64,000 nucleotides of DNA from Sphingomonas flavalba (GCF_004796535.1 NZ_SPHY01000009.1:62001-126000); one strand, 5' to 3'; shown: positions 1 to 8,876, counted from the first letter of the stretch. The notes: generated by a model not told the origin, from the letters alone. Numbers and translations are program-made.

Positions 1-125
1 GCGTGGGCCGTTGCTTGACCCCACCGACTCACTCTGGCGCAGAATCGACTCGGGCCGTCGTGCGTTCATTGAAGGGTCAGGCGGCGCGGCGTTACTCTCG
101 GTGCTCATGGGTGGGGTTTGACGCA

Positions 126-863
126 ATGACAATTTCTCTCGGCAGCCGAATGACGATCCTGCTGGCTGCGCTGGCCATCGCCACAGCCCCGGCGACGGCG
201 CAGGTGCGCACCGTGGATCCGAACACGGCGATCGACGCGGACGTGACGCCGCCGCCCGGCCAGGCGAACATCCCCTACGACCAGACGTTGCCAGCGGAAG
301 CACCGCCGCCCCCTGCCCCGGCGACCGATCCGGCCGCAACGTCATACGCTGCCCCCGCCTCGACCCCGGCGCCGGCGTCGGCCACCTACAAGCAGGACGA
401 TCTGATCGGCGCGGCGGAGGGCGTATTCGGCAAGGGCGCAAAGGGCCTCGCCGACCTGATCGAGAAAATCCTGAAGGATCAGGGCGAACCCAATGCCTAT
501 ATCGCCGGGCGCGAGGCGGGCGGCGCGCTGGTCGCCGGGCTGCGCTACGGCTCCGGCACGCTGTTCCACAAGGTGGAGGGCGAGCGCCCGGCCTACTGGA
601 CCGGCCCGTCGATCGGGTTCGACGTGGGGGGCAACGCCGGCAAGACGTTCATCCTCGTCTATAACCTCTACGACAGCCAGGACCTGTACCAGCGCTTCCC
701 GGCGGGCGAGGGCAACGCCTATTTCATCGGCGGCTTCACCGCCAGCTACATGCGCCACGGCGACATCGTGCTCATCCCGATCCGCGTCGGCGTCGGCTAC
801 CGCCTTGGCGCCAATGTCGGCTACATGAAATTCAGCGAAAAGCAGCGCTGGCTGCCGTTCTAG
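126..863 (+). CDS. eipA: EipA-type envelope integrity protein (DUF1134)
   Basis: Secreted protein of the DUF1134/EipA family, known in alphaproteobacteria as a periplasmic beta-barrel protein needed for envelope integrity. An N-terminal signal peptide (hydrophobic stretch ending near ATAQ) is followed by a Pro/Ala-rich linker and then the conserved domain with motifs such as NAYIAGREAGG, YWTGPSIGFD and LGANVGYMKF, ending in the typical QRWLPF. The frame is open to the window edge, but the upstream part is not protein-like. I chose the ATG at 126 because the signal sequence follows it directly; the ATG at 150 is the alternative. The gene stands alone, just upstream of a tRNA gene. The family call is very secure; the cellular role comes from family knowledge. 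Confidence 0.9.
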   Translation: MTISLGSRMTILLAALAIATAPATAQVRTVDPNTAIDADVTPPPGQANIPYDQTLPAEAPPPPAPATDPAATSYAAPASTPAPASATYKQDDLIGAAEGVFGKGAKGLADLIEKILKDQGEPNAYIAGREAGGALVAGLRYGSGTLFHKVEGERPAYWTGPSIGFDVGGNAGKTFILVYNLYDSQDLYQRFPAGEGNAYFIGGFTASYMRHGDIVLIPIRVGVGYRLGANVGYMKFSEKQRWLPF

Positions 864-948
864 ATGGCAAGCCCAGCCCGCATGCCTGAACGCAGCCAGC
901 GCTTGCCCGCGCCGCCGCCAGCGATTAGGGGCGTGCTTCCCAGGACGC

Positions 949-1039
949 GGAGCGGTGGCCGAGTGGTCGAAGGCGCACGCCTGGAAAGTGTGTAGGGGTT
1001 AACAGCCCCTCGAGGGTTCGAATCCCTCCCGCTCCGCCA
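949..1039 (+). tRNA. tRNA-Ser (GGA anticodon)
   Basis: A complete class II tRNA can be folded by eye. The acceptor stem GGAGCGG pairs with CCGCTCC. The anticodon stem CACGC/GTGTG closes a loop CTGGAAA with anticodon GGA. A long variable arm (AGGGG...CCCCT) is diagnostic for serine, and the T arm GAGGG-TTCGAAT-CCCTC is canonical. The CCA end is encoded (1037-1039). It reads UCC/UCU serine codons. No integrase gene or direct repeat of the 3' end is visible nearby. Confidence 0.96.
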
Positions 1040-1118
1040 TTTATGCCGACAACACGCTGGGTGATTTTCGGCTAGACATCGACATTGAGGGACACGACTG
1101 ATCCCGCGGCATCAAGCC

Positions 1119-2084
1119 TCATAGGGTTTTCACCCGGACATCTTCGATGGGCGCGATCTCCACGGCATTGCGGACCGGAAGGCGAAACGGCGCCGCTTCG
1201 ATCTCGAACAGGTCGCCCGGTTCAGTGCGGAGCCCCGCGCTGAACGACAAGGTCGCCGTGCCGAAGAAATGAACGTGGAGGTCGCCGGGGCGGCGGAACA
1301 GCCGGTATTTGAAATGATGGTGTTCGAGATTCTCGATGCTGTGCGACATATTGGCTTCGCCCGAAAGAAAAGGCTTGTCCCATATGGCCACGCCATCGCG
1401 CAGAATGCGGCTGGTGCCGCGCACATCGGCGGGCAGGCCGCTCACCAGCAATTCGGGGCCAAGCGCCGCCTGGCGTAGCTTCGAGTGGGCAAGCCAGAGA
1501 TAGTTTCGGCTTTCCGTCACATGATCCGAAAATTCGTTCGCCAGCGCAAAACCAAGGCGGACCGGCACCCCATCGTCGTCAATCAGGTAAACCCCGGCGA
1601 TCTCCGGCTCTTCGCCGGCATCGCCCGCGAATGACGGTGAACGGATCGGCTGGCCGGGGGCGACCAGGGACGAACCGTCTCCCTTGTAGAACCATTCGGG
1701 CTGCACGCCCGGGCCGCCGCCGGCTGGCTTTCCGCCCTCCATTCCCATCAGGAACATCTTCATCGAATCCGTCAGCTCGGCCGTTTCGGTGACGGCGCGA
1801 TGCATCTTGTCGCGTCCCTCGGCCGAGCCGAGATGGGTGAGGCCGGTGCCGGTAAGCAGCATATGCGCGGGATCGGGGTGGTCGATCGGCGGCAGCAGTT
1901 CGACGGTATCGAGGTCGATGCCCTCGCCGCCGGGAACATCGGTAAGCCTGGTTCCGCTGCGCAGTGCCGCCAGCGCCAGTTCACGCACGCTTGTCGCACC
2001 CGGCACGACGCGCACGCCGGCATCGTCGAACCGCGCCACGCCACGCGCGCCATCGCGGGCAAACTGAATGAGCGAAACCGTCAT
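1119..2084 (-). CDS. FAH-superfamily hydrolase/dehydratase, AraD1 (GguC) type
   Basis: Protein of about 321 residues of the fumarylacetoacetate-hydrolase superfamily. The motifs GEANMSHSIENLEHHHFKY and LHVHFFGTATLSF match the AraD1/GguC branch, which is associated with 2-keto-3-deoxy sugar-acid breakdown. Family members act on 2-keto-3-deoxy acids through a divalent metal, so here it probably handles a dehydratase product from the acid-sugar operon at 3.1-8.7 kb on the same strand. The frame extends to 2168, but the ATG at 2084 has a GGGAG sequence about 12 bases upstream, and homology begins at MTVSLIQF. The exact substrate cannot be read from the sequence. Confidence 0.82.
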   Translation of the reverse strand: MTVSLIQFARDGARGVARFDDAGVRVVPGATSVRELALAALRSGTRLTDVPGGEGIDLDTVELLPPIDHPDPAHMLLTGTGLTHLGSAEGRDKMHRAVTETAELTDSMKMFLMGMEGGKPAGGGPGVQPEWFYKGDGSSLVAPGQPIRSPSFAGDAGEEPEIAGVYLIDDDGVPVRLGFALANEFSDHVTESRNYLWLAHSKLRQAALGPELLVSGLPADVRGTSRILRDGVAIWDKPFLSGEANMSHSIENLEHHHFKYRLFRRPGDLHVHFFGTATLSFSAGLRTEPGDLFEIEAAPFRLPVRNAVEIAPIEDVRVKTL

Positions 2085-2168
2085 ATCTTGTCCGTCTCCC
2101 GATGCGACGGTCCGGGCAGCCCCGGCCAGTCGCCAATTTTCACCCACCCCGTCATCGGCAGGCGCCAC

Positions 2169-2762
2169 CTAGCGTTCGGCGATTTCGCCTTCGTCCAGCC
2201 AGCTTGCGGTGGGCGCGACGCGCCCGCGCTGATGGGCCGGATCCGATGCCGGCTTGCCCTGATTGGCGTTTGGCCCGTAGAAACTCTGTTTGGCGACCGA
2301 CCGGTCACGACCGGAGATCAACCAGATTTCGCCGAACGCGTCCTCCGGGATAACCGGCGCCGGCTTGTCGGTGGCGCGCGCGATGATTTCCGACGCGTAA
2401 TCCTTGCTCGCAATGACGAGCACGGGGCCTCGTTCCTGGGCAAGGTCGCTCAGGAGCGCATCGATCTTTTGCGGATCGAACAGCTTGGGGTTCACGCGAA
2501 GCTCGATCGACAGCCAGGCGGAAGTGTCGAGCGAAACTTGTTCGGTCGCGGTGTAGATCGCCACCGGCGGCCGGGCGTTGAACGCGTAGTGGGAGAGCCG
2601 GCGCGCGTTATTGGCACCCACCTCCGTCAAGCGCGCATGGCTACCCTCACCCCGATATTCGAGATGGCGCATGACGTACAAATCGGGAAGCTGAGGAGCC
2701 GCGACGGTTGCGACGCCGTTCACCAGCAAAACAAATGCAATAAGTGTGCGGAGAAGAAACAT
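2169..2762 (-). CDS. Secreted histidine-phosphatase-like protein, atypical active site
   Basis: About 197 residues. An N-terminal signal peptide (MFLLRTLIAFVLLVNGVA) is followed by DLYVMRHLEYRGEG, which resembles the RHG loop of the histidine phosphatase (phosphoglycerate-mutase-like) superfamily, with Leu in place of Gly. The later strand that normally carries the second catalytic His (consensus like vvSHg) reads VLVIASKDYASEI here, so that His appears to be replaced. It may therefore be a weak or non-catalytic member. The start at 2762 is chosen because the signal peptide begins there; the longer frame upstream is not protein-like. It ends 84 bases before the AraD1 gene on the same strand. 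Confidence 0.6.
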   Translation of the reverse strand: MFLLRTLIAFVLLVNGVATVAAPQLPDLYVMRHLEYRGEGSHARLTEVGANNARRLSHYAFNARPPVAIYTATEQVSLDTSAWLSIELRVNPKLFDPQKIDALLSDLAQERGPVLVIASKDYASEIIARATDKPAPVIPEDAFGEIWLISGRDRSVAKQSFYGPNANQGKPASDPAHQRGRVAPTASWLDEGEIAER

Positions 2763-3123
2763 CGAACGGCTCCTCAAGCCATGGTTAACAGGATGAAATT
2801 GGCAGCCTCGATCGCGGCGCCCAGGCCATGCGCCGCCGCCGGGGCAGGCGGGGCACCGCCGCGCCTTTCTCGCCAACCACATCGGGAACGCCGGCGAGGG
2901 CCAGGAGGCCATCCGAACCGGCCGGGGCGACACGGCACCCGTCGACGTTTCCCGGCGCCCGTATCGCGCCAAGGCGGATGGATTTGGTGACGCCGCTGAA
3001 TAGTACAGGCGCCAGTATCGCGCGACGCGGCGGAGAGAAAATAGGCGCGCCGGTGACCATAGGCATTATAACTCCCGCTTTTCGCTCATAGCGTTTTTGT
3101 CCACGAACCGGGCGCCCGTCCGG
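2763..3123. other. Intergenic stretch without a supported gene
   Basis: About 360 bases between the GH31 gene and the phosphatase-like gene. Open frames exist on both strands (for example 2785-3066 on minus), but their translations are Arg/Pro/Ala-rich and show no recognisable domain. No convincing terminator, repeat or RNA could be seen. A GC-rich inverted sequence (GGGCGCCC near 3109) has no T-tract after it. Confidence 0.5.
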
Positions 3124-5346
3124 TCAGACCCGGAGCGTCGCCTCGCCGTTTTGGAGTTCGAGCTGCAGTGTCTTGTCTTCGCCCGCGATGCGCACGGCGA
3201 AGCTGCGCGGCCCGGCGGGGCCATGCGATTGCCGAACCCGGAGCGTGCGAGTTTTGTCGGTCCAGCTGAAGGCGAAGCGCATATAGGCGCCCTGCCGATA
3301 GTCGAAGCTGTCGCCGTCGTCCTCGTAAAGGTCGCCGGTGCCGTCGGCGCCAGGGTGGACGAGCAGCGTGATCGGCTCATCGCTTTTTTCGCCGGTATGC
3401 TGCTTGACCGGGCCAAGCGGCACGACCGCGCCGGCGCGCACGTAAAGCGGGGTGGTCGCCAGATCGACCGCACGCTCGATCTCCCGCCCGCCTTCGACCG
3501 TCTCGCCGGTCCAGAAGTCGATCCACTGCCCTTTCGGAAGATAGAGGCGGCGTTGCGTGGCCCCCTTTTCCACGACTGGTGCGACAAGAATATGCGGGCC
3601 GAACAGATACTGGTCGCCCTGCTTCACCGCTTCTGGCTCGTCGTGGTGGAACCACAGCGAACGAATGATCGGCATACCCGTGGTGACGCTCTCGTGGACC
3701 GCGGTGTAGAGATAGGGGATCAGGCGATACCGCAGCTCCAGATATTGGCGACAGATCGGTTCGACACGCGGATCGATCAGATCCGCCGGGTCGGGATTCC
3801 ACTGGGCCGTCTCAGGAAAGCCGCGATCGCCTTTGGTCCAGCCCCAGGGCATGTGCATCCGCCAGTCGCGCCCGTGCGAGCGGAACAGCGGCGTAAAGGC
3901 GGCGAACTGGAACCAGCGCGTATAAAGTTCGCCGGTGAACTCGTCCCGGGATTGGAAACCGCCGATGTCGGTGCCCCAATACGGAACGCCGCTGATCGCG
4001 GTATTGATGGCGATCGGCACGTGCGTGGCGAGCGCCGACCAGCGCGATTCGATGTCGCCCGACCATAGGAAGGCGGCGAAACGCTGCATGCCCGCAAAGC
4101 CATTGCGATGCAGCGCGTAAACCCGCTTACCTGGCCGATAGAGCTGCTGCCCTTCGAAATACATCCGGTTGCGCGCGAGGCGTGAGGACGGATCGAGGCC
4201 GTCGCCCTGGTCGGGCCACCAACCGTCGACCCCCATGTCGGTCAGCGGCTTGTGGAAACGCCAGTAGCAGCTCGCCTGCCGGTCCGGCGGCCAGCGCCCG
4301 TCGGGCAGGCGGCCGCTGGGCAGCGGCGGTGCGGTACACGGATCGGTCACCCGTCCGGTCAACCGCCGCCCTTCGATGACGACGTGGATGACGACCTTGA
4401 AGTTCTCCGCCTTCAGCGCCGCCATCGACGCCTCAGGATTAGGGAAAGCTTTGGGATTCCAGTCGAACTCGCCATTATAGCTGTTCCAGCCCGACGGGGC
4501 GAAGCCGGTGCTGAGGTAGATCATCGCGTCGCAGGGCAGCTTGCGCGCACGGAACTCCTTCGCCTCGGCAACGATCTCCTCGGGGGTGCCGAGCGTGCGG
4601 TGCGACTGCTGATAGCCAAGCGACCACAGCGGCGGCATCTCGGGATAGCCGGTGATCTCGGCATAGGCGCGCATCAGCTCGGCCGGCTTGCGCGACACGA
4701 CGATGAAAAGATCCAGCGGACCGCCCGATACCGTCGGCATGAAACGTCCCGGCGCGCTGGTCATGTCGAACGAACCGACCGGCTGGTGGATGAACATCGC
4801 CCAGCCGCCGGTGCCGACCAGCCACTGGATGGGCACCCGCGAGCCGTGTGTCGCCAGCTTGTAGCCGCCGGCGCCGCTCTTCATCTCATCAAGGGAGCCG
4901 CGGCGGTCGAATTGCGGCCCACCCTGCCCCAACCCCAGCAATGGGCCGTCGCCAAGCGTAAAAGACAGTGCCCCCGCTTCCCAGACAAGCCTTTGCACTT
5001 CTGCGCCCGACGCGTCTGTGACAGCGATCGACAGGGGGCTTGAGGCGACACGAAAAGTGAGGCCGCCGCAGCGCAGCGTGCGCGGCTTGCCGCCGGCGGT
5101 GAAGCGCACGGACGGCGCCGGCCAGCTGCGCTCGGCAAGCGACCCGCTTTCCTCCGGCTCGACCGCCACGCCGTTGACTACCGGCAACAGCGTGATGCGA
5201 ACGATGCCGCGCCCGATCTCGGCAAGCCGCAATTCGAGCGGCGGCTGGGTCGCTGCATCCACCGTCGCCGCGGCGCGCGTTCCCAGCATGGTGACGGAGG
5301 CGGCAAGCGCTTGCAGGCCACCCCGGCGCGTCAGTCCGTGTTTCAT
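3124..5346 (-). CDS. Glycoside hydrolase family 31 (alpha-xylosidase/alpha-glucosidase type)
   Basis: About 740 residues with a twin-arginine-like signal (KHGLTRRGGLQAL...), so probably exported. The catalytic (beta/alpha)8 domain carries GVDGWWPDQGDG, where the GH31 nucleophile Asp lies, and FLWSGDIESRW, where the acid/base Asp lies. A distal beta-sandwich (DUF5110-like, LYEDDGDSFDYRQG) follows. GH31 enzymes release alpha-linked xylose or glucose from the non-reducing end. The start ATG overlaps the upstream gene's stop as ATGA, so it is translationally coupled as the last gene of the four-gene operon 8691-3124. The genes before it suggest that the liberated sugar, after oxidation to an acid, is used by the same operon. 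Linkage specificity is not evident. Confidence 0.88.
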   Translation of the reverse strand: MKHGLTRRGGLQALAASVTMLGTRAAATVDAATQPPLELRLAEIGRGIVRITLLPVVNGVAVEPEESGSLAERSWPAPSVRFTAGGKPRTLRCGGLTFRVASSPLSIAVTDASGAEVQRLVWEAGALSFTLGDGPLLGLGQGGPQFDRRGSLDEMKSGAGGYKLATHGSRVPIQWLVGTGGWAMFIHQPVGSFDMTSAPGRFMPTVSGGPLDLFIVVSRKPAELMRAYAEITGYPEMPPLWSLGYQQSHRTLGTPEEIVAEAKEFRARKLPCDAMIYLSTGFAPSGWNSYNGEFDWNPKAFPNPEASMAALKAENFKVVIHVVIEGRRLTGRVTDPCTAPPLPSGRLPDGRWPPDRQASCYWRFHKPLTDMGVDGWWPDQGDGLDPSSRLARNRMYFEGQQLYRPGKRVYALHRNGFAGMQRFAAFLWSGDIESRWSALATHVPIAINTAISGVPYWGTDIGGFQSRDEFTGELYTRWFQFAAFTPLFRSHGRDWRMHMPWGWTKGDRGFPETAQWNPDPADLIDPRVEPICRQYLELRYRLIPYLYTAVHESVTTGMPIIRSLWFHHDEPEAVKQGDQYLFGPHILVAPVVEKGATQRRLYLPKGQWIDFWTGETVEGGREIERAVDLATTPLYVRAGAVVPLGPVKQHTGEKSDEPITLLVHPGADGTGDLYEDDGDSFDYRQGAYMRFAFSWTDKTRTLRVRQSHGPAGPRSFAVRIAGEDKTLQLELQNGEATLRV

Positions 5347-6245
5347 CCCGGCTCCCCTTTTGTCGATGGTATGTCGCGGATCGGCTCGACGATCGACGCG
5401 ATATCCTGCTCTTCGAATCCCGCTTCCGCGGCGGTGAGAAAGCGCTCGCGCGCCGCACGGGCGGAGACGAGATCGATCCCCGCCGCGCCGAAAGCGTTCG
5501 CCGCATAAGCCAGATCCTTGGCCATCAACGGCACGACGAAATGCGGCGTATAGGTGTGATCGAGCATACGCTGCCCGACGGCGCGAACGAGCGGACTGCC
5601 GGGCGCTCCGCCCCCCAGCAACGCCAGCGACCGGACGGGGTCGAGCCCGCTCCGCTCGATCATCGCGACGGCTTCCGCCAGCGATGCGACCTGAACCCCG
5701 CACAGAAAATTGTTGATCAGCTTCAGCGTCGCGCCGCTGCCTATCGGCCCAAGATGCTCAACGTCGGTGCCGAGCGCTTTCAGTACAGGGCGAGCCCGCG
5801 CCAGCGCCTCGGCGTCACCGCCGACGAGGAATTTCAGCGCACCGCTGCCGGCCTGATCGCGACTGCCGGTCACCGGCGCGTCGAGGAAGCCGATGCCGCT
5901 CGCCGCCATCTCTCCGGCGAGCGCGCGCACCCAGTCAGCGGTGAGCGTGCTCGATTCGATCGCGACCGCACCCGGCTCCATCGCCTCCAGGGCGCCATCC
6001 GGGCCCAACCAGACGGAACGCGAGGCATCGTCCGTCGCCAGCATCGCGATGACGACGGCGGCGCCGCGAACCGCATCGGCCGGGCTCACCGCGACACGTG
6101 CCCCCTCAAGCCCCGGTGCCCTGGCGCGCTCTGGGCTCCGGTTCCAGACCGTCACGGGAAAGCCCTGCGCAAGCAGCCGGCGCGCCATTCCGCCGCCCAT
6201 CAGCCCAAGGCCAAGGACGGCGACCGGGAACGGCCGGGCGGTCAT
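5343..6245 (-). CDS. NAD(P)-dependent beta-hydroxyacid dehydrogenase (HIBADH family)
   Basis: A 300-residue member of the 3-hydroxyisobutyrate / tartronate-semialdehyde reductase family. The N-terminal Rossmann motif is GLGLMGGGMA (residues 11-20), the substrate loop is DAPVTGSRDQAG (122-133), and the catalytic Lys is in GATLKLINNF (Lys175). It oxidises or reduces beta-hydroxyacids or their semialdehydes in the cytosol. In this operon it may reduce an aldehyde product from cleavage of a keto-deoxy sugar acid. Its start overlaps the stop of the dehydratase gene and its stop overlaps the GH31 start, both as ATGA. Which hydroxyacid is used is unknown. Confidence 0.88.
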   Translation of the reverse strand: MTARPFPVAVLGLGLMGGGMARRLLAQGFPVTVWNRSPERARAPGLEGARVAVSPADAVRGAAVVIAMLATDDASRSVWLGPDGALEAMEPGAVAIESSTLTADWVRALAGEMAASGIGFLDAPVTGSRDQAGSGALKFLVGGDAEALARARPVLKALGTDVEHLGPIGSGATLKLINNFLCGVQVASLAEAVAMIERSGLDPVRSLALLGGGAPGSPLVRAVGQRMLDHTYTPHFVVPLMAKDLAYAANAFGAAGIDLVSARAARERFLTAAEAGFEEQDIASIVEPIRDIPSTKGEPG

Positions 6246-7420
6246 TCCGTCACCTCGAAGCGGGCGAGCGCCCGCTCATCGATTTCGAGGCCGAGGCCCG
6301 GCACCGCATCGTCGAGCTCGACGAACCCGTCCTTCGCCATCGGCTCGCCCTTGAAGATCAGCCAGAACAGCTCGTTTCCAACTTCGACGTCGACAGGCGG
6401 AAAGAATTCGGCGATCGGCGAATTCAGACTCGCCATGACGACGTGATAATTGTGCATCTGCCCGGCATGCGGCACGACCGGGATCGAATGCGCTTCCGCC
6501 AGCGCCGCGATTTTCCGCGCGGCGGTGAGGCCGCCGACGCGGTTGGTGTCGAACTGGATATAGTCGACCGCCTTCGCCTCGATGAGTTGACGGAAGCCGT
6601 AAAGCGCGAACTCGTGCTCGCCGGCCGCGATCGGGGTCGTGCCGAATCGGCGCAACTCGGCGTAGCCGTGCACGTCGTCGGGAATAATCGGCTCTTCCAG
6701 CCAGCGCAGATTGAACGGTTCCAGCAGCCGCATCATCCGCTTGGCGTAATCGAGGCTCCAGCCCATGTAAGCGTCGGCCATGATGTCCACGCCGTCGCCG
6801 ACCACCTCACGCACGGTGCGGACAAGGGCGAGGTTGCGCTGCATGCCGTCCGCGCCGTCCACCGGGCCCCAGCCGAAACGCAGCTTCATCGCCTTGTACC
6901 CGTCGGCCTTGTAACGCGCCGCCTCGGCAGCAAGCACGTCGAGCGGGGTCGAATAAAGGCGGCTGGCATAAACCGGGATCTTCGGCTTCGTGCGGCCGCC
7001 CATCAGCCTGTAGCAGGGCTGGCCGGCGGATTTGCCCATCAGGTCCCACAGCGCGATATCGATCGCGCTGATCGCGACCATCGCCACGCCTTTGCGCCCA
7101 TAGGCCATCGTGCGGCGGTACATGTGCTGCCACAGGAATTCGGTATCCCACGGGTTCTCGCCGATTAGCAGTGGCGCGAGATGACGGTCGATCAGCGCCT
7201 TGGTGACGTGCGGCGACAACGCGGCATTGCCAATGCCGACATGCCCGTCATCGGTGAAGATCTCCACGACAAGCCAGCCGTGGAACGTGAATGCCCCCAT
7301 CGTTTCCGGCGACAGCATCGGCGACACCAGGTCCATCGGGTTGGTGCAGAAATGCGGCGGCAACGGCGCCGTTTCGCCGGCCCATCTGACGACGCGGGTA
7401 CGAATCTCGGTTATCTTCAA
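6242..7420 (-). CDS. Acid-sugar dehydratase, L-rhamnonate dehydratase-like (enolase superfamily)
   Basis: A 392-residue mandelate-racemase/enolase-superfamily protein. Metal ligands are visible as Asp216 (MADAYMGW), Glu242 (WLEEP) and Glu268 (AAGEHE). An Asp291/His318 pair (VVPHAGQMHNYH) matches the general base dyad of the rhamnonate-dehydratase subgroup. The segment YGRKGVAMVAISAIDIALWD is also characteristic of that subgroup. The reaction would be Mg-dependent loss of water from a hexonate or pentonate to give a 2-keto-3-deoxy acid. It is separated from the MFS gene by 2 bases and overlaps the next gene by 4. The substrate could be another aldonate such as fuconate or lyxonate; only assay would tell. 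Confidence 0.8.
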   Translation of the reverse strand: MKITEIRTRVVRWAGETAPLPPHFCTNPMDLVSPMLSPETMGAFTFHGWLVVEIFTDDGHVGIGNAALSPHVTKALIDRHLAPLLIGENPWDTEFLWQHMYRRTMAYGRKGVAMVAISAIDIALWDLMGKSAGQPCYRLMGGRTKPKIPVYASRLYSTPLDVLAAEAARYKADGYKAMKLRFGWGPVDGADGMQRNLALVRTVREVVGDGVDIMADAYMGWSLDYAKRMMRLLEPFNLRWLEEPIIPDDVHGYAELRRFGTTPIAAGEHEFALYGFRQLIEAKAVDYIQFDTNRVGGLTAARKIAALAEAHSIPVVPHAGQMHNYHVVMASLNSPIAEFFPPVDVEVGNELFWLIFKGEPMAKDGFVELDDAVPGLGLEIDERALARFEVTE

Positions 7421-7422
7421 GA

Positions 7423-8691
7423 TCAGGCCTTTCGAGTGAAATTCAGAGGCGCGATGCGCGGGACGGCGACGCAGACAAGCGCGAAGGCGATGACGTGGAG
7501 TGATGCCGCCACCGTCAGCACCGGCGTGTAGCCATAGCCGGCATCAAGCATCCAACCGGCCGCCTGGCCCATCGCAACGCCGCCAAACGCGCCACCAAGG
7601 CCGATCAGCCCCGCCAGCTTGCCGAGTGCCCCGCGCGGAACGAGATCGGTCGGGAGAGTCATGACCAGGGTGGACCAGCTCTGCTGGCCGAAGAAAGCAA
7701 GGCTGAAAAGGAAAATCACCAGCCCAACCGACGCGGCGAACGGAACGAGCATGACGAACGGCATGAAGGCGACACTGATGCCCATCGCGATCTTGCGCGC
7801 CGCGTTGACCGATCGTCCGCGCTTCAACAGGCGGCTCGAAAGATAGCCGCCGGCGAGACTGCCGACGCCAGAGGCGGCATAGGGGATCCAGCCGATCGAT
7901 GCGGCACTCTTCAGGTCGAAAGCATGGGCCTCGAACAGATATTTGGGCAGCCAGAAGATGTAGAAATACCAGGCGGCGTCGCTGAGGAACTTGGCGCCGA
8001 CGACACCGGCCACCTCGCGCCGTGCCAGTAGCATGCGGAGCGAGGGCGCGACTGCGGCGGCGGCCTGTTCGGCGTCGTCATCGAACGCCACACCGGGCGT
8101 GCGATAACTCCACCACCAGCCCACCGCCCAGGCGATACCCATCGCACCGGTGATGAAGAACACCCACCGCCAGCTGCTCAGCCCCATCCAGTCGCCGTGC
8201 GTAAGGATCAGCGCGATCAGCGGCGGCGCGATCACGGCGCCAACGGCGGTGCCGGCATTGATGATGCCCATTGCGGTGGCGCGATCCCGCACGGGAAACC
8301 ATTCCGCCACCGCCCGCGTCGCCGCCGGAAAGCCGCCACCCTCGCCCACGCCCAGCAAGAGGCGGCTGGCGGCGAGTGCGAGAACGCCGCCAGCCAGCCC
8401 GTGACTGGCACAGGCGAGCGACCAGAACAGCATGATGACGAGGAAGCCACGTCGCGTGCCGATGCGGTCGAGCAGCCAGCCGCCGCCGAGATACATCAGC
8501 CCGTAGGTGACGAGGAAAGCCGAATCGAGCGCCGCCTTGACCTGGTGGCCGATCGGAATGTCGGCCTCTATGCTCTTGATGGCCCAGGGCAGCGTCTGCC
8601 GGTCGAGATAGCTTATCGCGATCGCCGCCGCCACGAGCAGCGCGATCCCCCATCGCCCCCTGAGCGTATCCATCGGCGACATGCGGGCCAT
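7423..8691 (-). CDS. MFS transporter, anion:cation symporter type (hexuronate/aldonate uptake)
   Basis: A 422-residue major facilitator protein with about 12 membrane segments. The N-terminal half has SYLDRQTLPWAIKSI and the loop DRIGTRRGFLV; LGVGEGGGFPAATRAVAEWFP is typical of the ACS family (ExuT, GudP, DgoT), which imports sugar acids with protons. It heads the operon that encodes the dehydratase, reductase and GH31 enzyme, fitting uptake of the sugar acid across the inner membrane. Start 8691 is the longest; the ATG at 8682 is an alternative, and neither has a strong ribosome site. Two GntR-type operators lie 45 and 110 bases upstream. Confidence 0.85.
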   Translation of the reverse strand: MARMSPMDTLRGRWGIALLVAAAIAISYLDRQTLPWAIKSIEADIPIGHQVKAALDSAFLVTYGLMYLGGGWLLDRIGTRRGFLVIMLFWSLACASHGLAGGVLALAASRLLLGVGEGGGFPAATRAVAEWFPVRDRATAMGIINAGTAVGAVIAPPLIALILTHGDWMGLSSWRWVFFITGAMGIAWAVGWWWSYRTPGVAFDDDAEQAAAAVAPSLRMLLARREVAGVVGAKFLSDAAWYFYIFWLPKYLFEAHAFDLKSAASIGWIPYAASGVGSLAGGYLSSRLLKRGRSVNAARKIAMGISVAFMPFVMLVPFAASVGLVIFLFSLAFFGQQSWSTLVMTLPTDLVPRGALGKLAGLIGLGGAFGGVAMGQAAGWMLDAGYGYTPVLTVAASLHVIAFALVCVAVPRIAPLNFTRKA

Positions 8692-8735
8692 ATCAGGCGC
8701 GGTCTTTCAGGCGGATCAGCATGGCATCGCCTCCT

Positions 8736-8750
8736 ACTAGTCTGACCAGT
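8736..8750. promoter_or_regulatory. Candidate FadR/GntR operator, copy 1
   Basis: ACTAGTC-T-GACCAGT is a 15-base near-palindrome (6 of 7 pairs) resembling the TGGTC-N-GACCA operators of FadR-family regulators. It shares 13 bases (TAGTCTGACCAGT) exactly with copy 2, 65 bases away. It lies 45 bases upstream of the MFS start, between the operon and its divergent GntR-type regulator. Confidence 0.72.
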
Positions 8751-8800
8751 ATCGCACGCTTTAGGGCGGCACAAGATCGTATACGATGAAAATACGTCCA

Positions 8801-8815
8801 CATAGTCTGACCAGT
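8801..8815. promoter_or_regulatory. Candidate FadR/GntR operator, copy 2
   Basis: Second copy of TAGTCTGACCAGT (8803-8815), with a weaker left arm (CATAGTC). It lies 62 bases before the regulator gene at 8877. The 65-base spacing, about six helical turns, would allow cooperative binding or looping and fits joint repression of both divergent transcripts. Confidence 0.68.
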
Positions 8816-8876
8816 TCAATGGTGTGCGGCTGGTGAGCGGCTTGACGCCATTGAAGGACGACGCCACCACGACACG

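Noticed and set aside
949-1039. tRNA-Ser as a possible integration site for a genomic island
   Set aside because: No integrase gene, no repeat of the tRNA 3' end was spotted downstream, and composition looks uniform across the catabolic genes.
2785-3066. Open frame on minus in the gap before GH31
   Set aside because: The translation is rich in Arg, Pro and Ala without any recognisable motif, and it overlaps equally open frames on plus; looks like a GC-rich chance frame.
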